DNA of 36,785 nucleotides, from positions 35,864 to 72,648 of the forward strand of contig CADAZX010000022.1 of assembly GCA_902792515.1 (NCBI GenBank). The letters are read 5' to 3'. Shown piece by piece: positions 31,492 through 36,785 of this stretch. Both the position numbers and the translations under genes were made by a program. The notes below the pieces were generated by a model. The model was not told the origin of the DNA and searched no databases. It saw only the letters and a list, made by a program, of their open reading frames with translations. The first letter of the stretch is position 1. Every line of letters begins with the position of its first letter. This DNA comes from an uncultured Ruminococcus sp. Its GTDB lineage: Bacteria > Bacillota > Clostridia > UBA1212.

Positions 31492-33750
31492 TCAATCGAA
31501 ATTCTCGGATTCCTTCGACGCGCGGATCTTGTCCGACATCGACTGGATCTCGACGAGCCGGTAGTACTTGCCCTTGAGAGCCATCAGCTCCTCGTGCGAG
31601 CCGCTCTCGATAATGTGGCCCTGGTCGACGACGATGATCTTGTTCGCCTTCCTGAGCGTCGACAGCCTGTGCGCGATCATGATGGTCGTGCGGCCGCTGA
31701 TGAGGCGCTCGATGGCCTCTTGGATCAGGTTTTCGGTCTCGGAGTCGACGGAAGCGGTGGCCTCGTCGAAAATCATGAGGGACGGGTTTTTGAGCACCGC
31801 GCGGGCGATCGAGATACGCTGCTTTTCGCCTCCCGAGAGACCAACGCCGCGTTCACCGAGCATCGTGTCGTAGGCGTCAGGCTGGCGCGCGATGAACTCG
31901 TGAGCGTTAGCGACGTCGGCGGCGTGGATGACCTCGTCCACGGAGGCGCCAGGTTTACTGTACGAAATGTTGTTGAAAACCGTATCCCTGAAGAGCATCG
32001 CCTCCTGCTGCACGTAGCCGATCTGCGAGCGGTAGAACTCGATGTCGAGGTCCTTAATGTTGTGGCCGTCGAGCAGGATGTCGCCCTCGTAGTTGTCGTA
32101 GAAGCGCATCAGCAGGTTGATGAGAGTGGTCTTGCCGGAGCCGGTGGTGCCGACGATGCCGACGATGTCGCCCGGTTCGATCGTGAGGTTGATGTCGCTG
32201 AGCGTCTTTTTGGTGCGGTCGAACGAGAAGTTCACGTTCCTGAACTCGATCTTGCCCTCGACCTTATCGAGCTTTTCGCCCTTGCCCTCGGGAACCTCCG
32301 GCTCGGCGTCGAGAATGTCGAAAACGCGCTCGACGGCCGCCAGCGCCTGCTGGTACGAGTCGTTCAGGTAGGCGAAAAAGTTGACCGGCCCGTAGAACAT
32401 CGAAGTGTATGAGATGAACGACACCAGAAGGCCGGCGGAAATGCCCGCGCCTGCGATGACCCAGTGGCCGCCGACCGCCCAGATAAGCAGCGAACCGCAC
32501 GTGATCACAAACGAAATGACCTGCGGAAAAGCGGTCGTGATCCTCGCCGACTGCACGTCGACCTTGTACCACTCGTCGTTGTACTGCTCGAACCTCTCGA
32601 CCGCGCGCTTCTCGCCGGTGAAGGCCTTCACGACGCGGATTCCCGGCAGCGAGTCGGTCAGCACCGAGGTGACCGCGGCCCACCTGCGCCAGATCCTTCT
32701 GTAGAACGGCGCGATCCTGCGGCCGAACCACTTCGCGCCGACGACGACAAGCGGAACAGGTGCCAGCGACAGCAGCGTCAGCTTCCAGTCCATCACGAAC
32801 ATGATCACGATTATACCTATAAGAAGGAAAAATTGAACGATGACCTCCTGCGAGATCCTGAGCACGAAGCCGTTGATCGTTCCCGTGTCGCCGCTGATTC
32901 TGTTGATGACCGAACCGGTCGAAGTCTTGTCGTAAAACTTCATTGGCAGGTACTGCGCGTGCTTGTAGACGTCGTTCCTGAGCGCCTCGATCATCCTGTC
33001 GCTGCTCACTCGCAGCGTGTACGCCTTGATGATGTTGATCGTCACGCCGAGAATGTACGAGCCGCCGAGCATCGCCACGACGAGCAGCAGCTTGTCCGAC
33101 CGCTTGTTCGGCAGAATGTCGTCAACGAGCGTTTTCGTGATGTAGGGCGGCAGAAGAGCAAGCGCCGTCGACAGCCCCGAGAGCAGCAGGCAGATGAAAA
33201 GCCTCACCGCCTCCGGCCTCACGTATTTCATCAGCTTCTTGACGATCTTGCCCTTGGACGCGCAGTTGATGCACTCCGCACCCGGCCTCAGCAGCCGCCT
33301 CCCGCACCTCGGGCACACGCACAGCAGCTTTTCGTACGTTCCCGCGACCGTCTCGCACTCCTCCGCGAGGTCCTTCCCCGCCGCCACGTTCCCGATGAAC
33401 TGCGCCGCCATGTCGCAAAGCGTCGCCACCGCGTACGTGAACCGGAGCGCCGTCACGGTCGTACCGTTTTTAGTCTTGATCCTGAGCTCCGCGTTTCCGT
33501 ACATCCGCTTGACCGCGGCGGATTCCACGTCGGAAATGAGCCCCTCCGAAACTCCTCCCTCGAGCCCCGGATCCACGGTAATGAACCGCGTCTCCGTAAC
33601 CGCGAACGCCGTCGTACCGTAGCCCGCCTTGCGCGTCAGATCACCGACTATCACAAAAATAAGCCTATCGCCTTCCCGCATGAGAGGCGTAAGCTTCGAG
33701 TCGATTTCGGCCGGGAGTTCCTTGTTAATGAAGTAACCAGTCTGTTTCAT
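31492..33750 (-). CDS. ABC exporter (fused membrane and ATPase domains) with N-terminal PH-like domain and zinc ribbon
   Basis: A 752-residue type IV ABC exporter half-transporter. Residues 1-140 form a soluble domain that resembles a PH-like fold. A zinc ribbon follows, with Cys146-x2-Cys149 and Cys160-x2-Cys163. Six membrane helices span about 180-470. The nucleotide-binding domain has GTTGSGKTT (Walker A), a Q-loop at GYVQQEAM, LSGGEKQ (signature), SLMIFDEATAS (Walker B) and the switch AHRLST. The start at 33750 has an ideal GGAGGTGA site. The N-terminal extension with a zinc ribbon is the form found next to DUF1854 genes, and DUF1854 follows here. The exported substrate is unknown. It is the first gene of the operon and has a 158-nt leader. 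Confidence 0.93.
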   Translation of the reverse strand: MKQTGYFINKELPAEIDSKLTPLMREGDRLIFVIVGDLTRKAGYGTTAFAVTETRFITVDPGLEGGVSEGLISDVESAAVKRMYGNAELRIKTKNGTTVTALRFTYAVATLCDMAAQFIGNVAAGKDLAEECETVAGTYEKLLCVCPRCGRRLLRPGAECINCASKGKIVKKLMKYVRPEAVRLFICLLLSGLSTALALLPPYITKTLVDDILPNKRSDKLLLVVAMLGGSYILGVTINIIKAYTLRVSSDRMIEALRNDVYKHAQYLPMKFYDKTSTGSVINRISGDTGTINGFVLRISQEVIVQFFLLIGIIVIMFVMDWKLTLLSLAPVPLVVVGAKWFGRRIAPFYRRIWRRWAAVTSVLTDSLPGIRVVKAFTGEKRAVERFEQYNDEWYKVDVQSARITTAFPQVISFVITCGSLLIWAVGGHWVIAGAGISAGLLVSFISYTSMFYGPVNFFAYLNDSYQQALAAVERVFDILDAEPEVPEGKGEKLDKVEGKIEFRNVNFSFDRTKKTLSDINLTIEPGDIVGIVGTTGSGKTTLINLLMRFYDNYEGDILLDGHNIKDLDIEFYRSQIGYVQQEAMLFRDTVFNNISYSKPGASVDEVIHAADVANAHEFIARQPDAYDTMLGERGVGLSGGEKQRISIARAVLKNPSLMIFDEATASVDSETENLIQEAIERLISGRTTIMIAHRLSTLRKANKIIVVDQGHIIESGSHEELMALKGKYYRLVEIQSMSDKIRASKESENFD

Positions 33751-33908
33751 ATTTCACCTCCGGAGGCAGCGCTTCTTCCCCGAAGCATCAACCGTCGCGC
33801 CACGCGGACGGCCCTGCCGACCATTGATTTTTTCGTAGTAGTGAGCCCCGGAAACGCCCGCAGGACGCGGCTTGATAACCGTCCCTTGCGGAGAGGTCTC
33901 CGAAACTT
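33751..33908 (-). other. Long GC-rich leader of the ABC exporter operon
   Basis: About 158 nt between the predicted start site and the ATG, with several complementary GC-rich stretches. I looked for known riboswitch cores (ykkC, glycine, Mg and Mn types) and recognised none. It could be structured regulatory RNA, but this is unproven. Confidence 0.35.
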
Positions 33909-33914
33909 CCGCGT

Positions 33915-33942
33915 ATTATAACCGAAATAATTCAGATGTCAA
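33915..33942 (-). promoter_or_regulatory. Promoter of the ABC-DUF1854-DarA operon
   Basis: On the minus strand, TTGACA (33937-33942), a 16-bp spacer and TATAAT (33915-33920). Confidence 0.85.
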
Positions 33943-34330
33943 CCCGCAAAAACGCGATTTTGCCGATTTTAAGGAAATTTCAAGAATTATTCCTGCGGAT
34001 TTTCCGGGAACTTTTCGAAAATTTCTGCCGGCGCCCTTTACGATCCGCGTTTTTGATGGTATATTAATAAACGGCCCGGGAGAAGGATCGAGAAGATCCC
34101 CGGTAAGAGCGCTCAGTTAATTTATTTCACAAATTTCACGCGGTCGCAAGAGTTTGGTTTAAACCCCGATTTTTCAAGATTTCGAAAAGGCTTTTCCGGT
34201 GAAAAAGCGTCTTTTTTGGCGCGCCCGGCAAAAAACGAAAACGGTCGATTTTGCCTTGCTACGATGATTTTGAGCCTGTTTTAGCAAAAAACGCCAAAAA
34301 AAGCTTAAAAAATAATCAAAAAACGTCGCC

Positions 34331-34960
34331 AAACGTCGAAAACGGGCGGTTAAGGTCGCTTTTGGTCGTCGAAGGTCGAATAAGGTCGCAAGACGTAGGT
34401 TAAAGTTACAAAACGTCGAAAAAGGTCGACAAACGACGGCAGAGGTTGGTTAAGGTCGCGATAAGTCGCCCCGGAGTCGCAAAAAGTCGATAAACGTCGA
34501 AAAAGGGCGGTTAAGGTCGCTTTTGGTTGACAAAGGTCGAATAAGGTCGCTTTTGGTCGCCGAAGGTCGAAAAAGGTCGCAAGACGTATGTTATAGTTCC
34601 AAAACGTCGAAAAAGGTCGACAAACGCCGGCAGAGGTTGGTTAAGGTCGCAATAAGTCGCACCAGCGCCGCAAAAAGTCGATAAACGTCGCAAAAGGGCG
34701 GTTAAGGTCGCCTTTGGTCGTCGAAGGTCGAAAAAGGTCGCAAGACGCCGGTTAAAGTTCCAAAACGTCGAAAAAGGTCGGCAAACGACGGCAGAGGTTG
34801 GTTAAGGTCGCGATAAGTCGCATTGGAGCCGCAAAAAGTCGATAAAGGTCGCAAAAGGGCGGTTAAGGTCGCAATAAGTCGATAAAGGCCGCCACAAGTC
34901 GCCGCAAGTCGCAAAAAGTCGATAAAGGTCGCGATAAGTCGCCGCAAGTCGCAACACGTC
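34331..34960. repeat. Higher-order tandem array of about 161 bp units made of GGTCG words
   Basis: Units start at 34331, 34492, 34683 and 34844. Steps are 161, 191 and 161 bp; the long step contains an extra 30 bp. Each unit contains GGGCGGTTAAGGTCG, then CAAGACG, then CGGCAGAGGTTGGTTAAGG, then CGCAAAAAGTCGATAAA. The fourth unit is partial and decays into shorter repeats. The 33943-35057 gap otherwise holds only AT-rich DNA. Minus-strand open frames here are repeat artefacts. The vocabulary matches 24681-24990. Confidence 0.88.
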
Positions 34961-35057
34961 GAAATACGTTCCCAAACGCCCAAAAAAAGTCCAAAAACAT
35001 TCCCGCACAAAAACTATTTTTAAAACACAAAAAAACAATCAAATCAGGAGGCAAATC

Positions 35058-35408
35058 ATGTACAACCCGGTAACAGACAAAATAATATCGAAAGATGAAA
35101 TAAACGAATTCAGATTTAAAGACGAGTGGTATATAGACGGCGCATACTGGCCGACCTGGTGGCCGAAGGAGGGCACGTACAACGGCTATACCAAGTACGA
35201 GGCGTCGCAAAAGGCGAAAGCGGTTTATATGTCTCTGAAGGGCAAGATCTGGCCCGGGGCGTTCAAGTTCGAGCCCTGGCTCGACTCGGATTTCGTTTTG
35301 GATATCGTGCGTCCCGGCGGCGAAGAGGCTTTCAGAGAGATGGTGAACGAAGGCGGGATCAAGGACGACGCAGGCTGGGCCGGCTACGAGTGGCGCATCA
35401 CAAACTAA
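35058..35408 (+). CDS. Small aromatic-rich protein of unknown function
   Basis: A 116-residue soluble protein with a strong AGGAGG site 6-7 nt before its ATG. It is rich in Trp, Tyr and Lys (EWYIDGAYWPTWWPKEG; KIWPGAFKFEPWLD) with no signal peptide or membrane helix. I recognise no family. It lies directly after the 161-bp array and 30 nt before the Gly/Phe/His-rich gene, with which it may be co-transcribed. No clear promoter is visible upstream. Confidence 0.75.
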   Translation: MYNPVTDKIISKDEINEFRFKDEWYIDGAYWPTWWPKEGTYNGYTKYEASQKAKAVYMSLKGKIWPGAFKFEPWLDSDFVLDIVRPGGEEAFREMVNEGGIKDDAGWAGYEWRITN

Positions 35409-35438
35409 TCAAAAATATCAAAAACGGAGGTAAAAAGG

Positions 35439-36095
35439 ATGAAAACAATGAAAAACGAATTTAACAGAAACGAAAACAGATTTGGCAACAGGCGCTTTGC
35501 GCACGAAAACAACGGAAATTGCAAGGAGGAAAAAGGTATGAGAAACACAAGGAACGATTTTAACAGACACGACAACAACAGACCCGGCAGGTTCGAAAAC
35601 GGCTTCGGTCGCTTCGAAAACGGCTGCGGCGCGCACAAGCACGGCTGCAGGGGCGGGAACGGCTTCGGCAGACCGCATTTCCGCGGCTTCTACCACGACC
35701 CCAAGGCAGTCTGGCACGCAGGGTTTGGCCCCGGATTCCGTGCACACAAGCCCGGCTGCAGACACGCAGGCTTCGACTTCGCGAACGGCAGACATTGCGC
35801 GCCCGCGAGAGCACCGTTCAGAACGAGACATGCGTACAGCGGTCACGGCTTCGGCGGCGGGTTCTACGGGTTTAACGGCTTCAGGGGAGGGTTCCACGGA
35901 TTCGGACCCGGAAGACGCTTCCACGGTTACGGCTTCAGCAGACCCTTCCACGGGTTCGGCAGACCGCATTTCAACGGCAGAGGCTACGGCTTCGGTCACT
36001 GCTTCGGCAGGCCGCATTTCAACGGCTACCGCATGAGACGTTTCCACGGCAGACCTTTCTGCCATGGACAACGTACTGTCAATCCCGGACTATGA
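35439..36095 (+). CDS. Gly/Phe/His/Arg-rich low-complexity protein with duplicated N-terminus
   Basis: A 218-residue protein of low complexity, dominated by Gly, Phe, His and Arg, with motifs such as FGRPHF(N/R)G and GFGRFENGCG. It has no hydrophobic segment and a strong positive charge. Two starts are possible: 35439 (CGGAGG 8 nt upstream) and 35538 (AAGGAGG 9-10 nt upstream). The two N-termini resemble each other (MKNEFNRNENRFGNRRF; MRNTRNDFNRHDNNRPGRF), so the start region with its ribosome site is duplicated. Both products may be made. The composition suggests an RNA- or metal-binding or phase-separating protein (inference only). The C-terminus may have been altered by a junction near 36060, where it overlaps a fragment in another frame. 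Confidence 0.65.
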   Translation: MKTMKNEFNRNENRFGNRRFAHENNGNCKEEKGMRNTRNDFNRHDNNRPGRFENGFGRFENGCGAHKHGCRGGNGFGRPHFRGFYHDPKAVWHAGFGPGFRAHKPGCRHAGFDFANGRHCAPARAPFRTRHAYSGHGFGGGFYGFNGFRGGFHGFGPGRRFHGYGFSRPFHGFGRPHFNGRGYGFGHCFGRPHFNGYRMRRFHGRPFCHGQRTVNPGL

Positions 36096-36252
36096 AATTG
36101 GGGAGGGATACGATTCGTTCGGAGAAAACGTCGAGCAGATCGGTCAAATCACATATTACCGGATCTGCATGCTTATGTTCCTGCAAAAGAGTGACCTACC
36201 AGACGAGCTTTTATATGACGGACTTCTCAGACCGGCGAGTCTGAAACGCTAA
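36064..36252 (+). pseudogene. Possible gene fragment, unrecognised
   Basis: A 62-residue open frame (MDNVLSIPDYEIGEGYDSFG, later TYYRICMLMFLQKSDLPDEL) with ordinary, protein-like composition. It has no ribosome site, and it overlaps the end of the Gly/Phe/His-rich gene by 32 bp in a different frame. It looks like the remaining C-terminal part of a larger gene rather than a complete one. No family recognised. Confidence 0.4.
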
Positions 36253-36291
36253 ATATGATTTTGCTATACGGAAAAACGACAACGCACCGTT

Positions 36292-36314
36292 TCCAACGCA
36301 TCTAATGCGTTGGA
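36292..36314. other. Perfect 10-bp inverted repeat
   Basis: TCCAACGCAT / ATGCGTTGGA around a CTA loop. No T-run follows on the plus strand; on the minus strand GAAACGGTGCG follows. It is not a clear terminator. The stretch 36253-36390 holds nothing else that I recognise. Confidence 0.5.
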
Positions 36315-36393
36315 TGTGTGTTGGAGATAATAATACCAATTAAGGGACTTATTTTACAGCCCCGGTTTTTGCCCGCAGTTTTCTCAAAAGCAC

Positions 36394-36421
36394 TTGACAA
36401 ATTGCGATTTCGTGCTATAAT
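36394..36421 (+). promoter_or_regulatory. Promoter of ATPase gene 36488
   Basis: TTGACA (36394-36399), a 16-bp spacer and TATAAT (36416-36421). The start site near 36428 falls next to the second repeat copy. Confidence 0.85.
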
Positions 36422-36442
36422 ATAGATAAACAAATTGCGATT
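36397..36442 (+). repeat. 13-bp repeats at 33-bp spacing over the promoter of ATPase 36488
   Basis: ACAAATTGCGATT occurs identically at 36397-36409 and 36430-36442, 33 bp apart. The first overlaps the -35 box and spacer; the second covers the predicted start site. A partial third copy, AAATTGCGA, is at 36465-36473. The sequence is unrelated to the iterons at 25030 but the 33-bp spacing is the same. Confidence 0.8.
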
Positions 36443-36487
36443 ACATCGGATTATGCTGAAAAGAAAATTGCGAAAAGAGGCGGAACC

Positions 36488-36785
36488 GTGTTCAAAAGAA
36501 AGATTTACGATAAACTTGTCGAATGGAAAAACGAGTCGCAGGGCATAACGGCGCTTATGATAGAGGGCGCGCGGCGTATCGGTAAAACCACCGTGGCGGA
36601 AGAATTTGCAAAAAACGAATACGAAAGCTATATCTTAATCGACTTCTCTCTGGCGCCGCAGTCGGTCAAGGATCTCTTTGACGATATGTCTGATCTGAAC
36701 TTCTTCTTTCTTCAGCTTCAGCTGCTGTTCCGCGTCGATCTTGTCGAACGCCGGTCCCTTATCATATTTGATGAAGTTCAGTTCT
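36488..36785 (+). CDS. DUF4143-type AAA ATPase, C-terminus cut by window edge
   Basis: The first 99 codons of an ATPase. I choose the GTG at 36488 because AGAGG lies 7 nt upstream and the product then begins (M)FKRKIYDKLVEWKN, like the copy at 25182 (MLRRKIYNDLLEWKN). Walker A is GARRIGKT, with the Lys and Thr present, and Walker B is SLIIFDEVQ just before the edge. The second Walker A position has Arg-Ile in place of the Gln-Val of its neighbour. The DUF4143 domain would lie off-window. It has its own promoter with private repeats. Confidence 0.88.
   Translation, partial: MFKRKIYDKLVEWKNESQGITALMIEGARRIGKTTVAEEFAKNEYESYILIDFSLAPQSVKDLFDDMSDLNFFFLQLQLLFRVDLVERRSLIIFDEVQF

Noticed and set aside
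34331..35038. Minus-strand open frames rich in Leu-Arg-Phe-Ser-Thr
   Set aside because: They are translations of the 161-bp GGTCG array with no ribosome site.

Overview
The window looks like a chromosomal segment of an uncultured, moderately GC-rich Bacillota (class Clostridia), probably from a gut. The evidence is seen in sequence: Gram-positive lipoprotein signal peptides, strong AGGAGG-type ribosome sites, consensus TTGACA/TATAAT promoters with 16-18 bp spacers, a CIRCE operator, a c-di-AMP receptor of the DarA family, and many surface glycan-active proteins with Thr-Pro linkers. The species cannot be named from the sequence.

Layout. (1) 1-5351, minus strand: one promoter drives a secreted-lipoprotein operon of an unrecognised beta-rich protein and two tandem DUF4091/GH123-like lipoproteins; the last runs off the left edge. 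(2) 5430-7729, minus: an amidohydrolase-2 protein and a class I aminotransferase. (3) 7803-9253, minus: a DUF4143-type AAA ATPase. (4) 9350-15292, minus: a glycan operon of a two-module lipoprotein, a membrane-anchored GH71/GH99-like enzyme and a cytoplasmic GH78-like alpha-L-rhamnosidase homologue. (5) 15311-16699, plus: an AlbA/HATPase regulator that has lost its 5' end. (6) 16936-20611, minus: a second glycan operon, paralogous to the first (one-module lipoprotein, then a GH71/GH99-like enzyme). (7) 20692-23161: a patchwork with a 101-bp direct repeat on both sides of a DUF4143 ATPase gene, plus the N-terminal stub of another. (8) 23341-24659, plus: glyceraldehyde-3-phosphate dehydrogenase. 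(9) 24681-27549, plus: repeat arrays, a third complete DUF4143 ATPase and two small unknown genes. (10) 27725-28466, plus: CIRCE-controlled Hsp20. (11) 28534-29997, minus: a surface protein with a Cys-rich membrane anchor. (12) 30363-33942, minus: an ABC exporter, a DUF1854 protein and a c-di-AMP receptor in one operon. (13) 33943-36442, plus: a long repeat array, a small unknown gene, a Gly/Phe/His-rich gene and a gene fragment. (14) 36488-end: a fourth DUF4143 ATPase, cut by the window edge.

How it fits together. The secreted lipoproteins and the anchored GH-like enzymes probably bind and cut a complex glycan at the cell surface, and the rhamnosidase-like enzyme probably finishes products inside the cell. 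One beta-sandwich module occurs five times in four proteins of the two glycan operons.

The most unusual signal is regulatory. Four of five DUF4143 ATPase loci, including the decayed stub, carry a short direct repeat of their own around the core promoter. The repeat differs completely in sequence between loci. Two loci use an exact 33-bp spacing. The other two place one copy 1-2 bp downstream of the -10 box and one copy upstream of the -35 box. The window also has an unusual density of unrelated intergenic tandem repeats, with periods of 13, 20/40, 23, 27, 33, 39 and about 161 bp.
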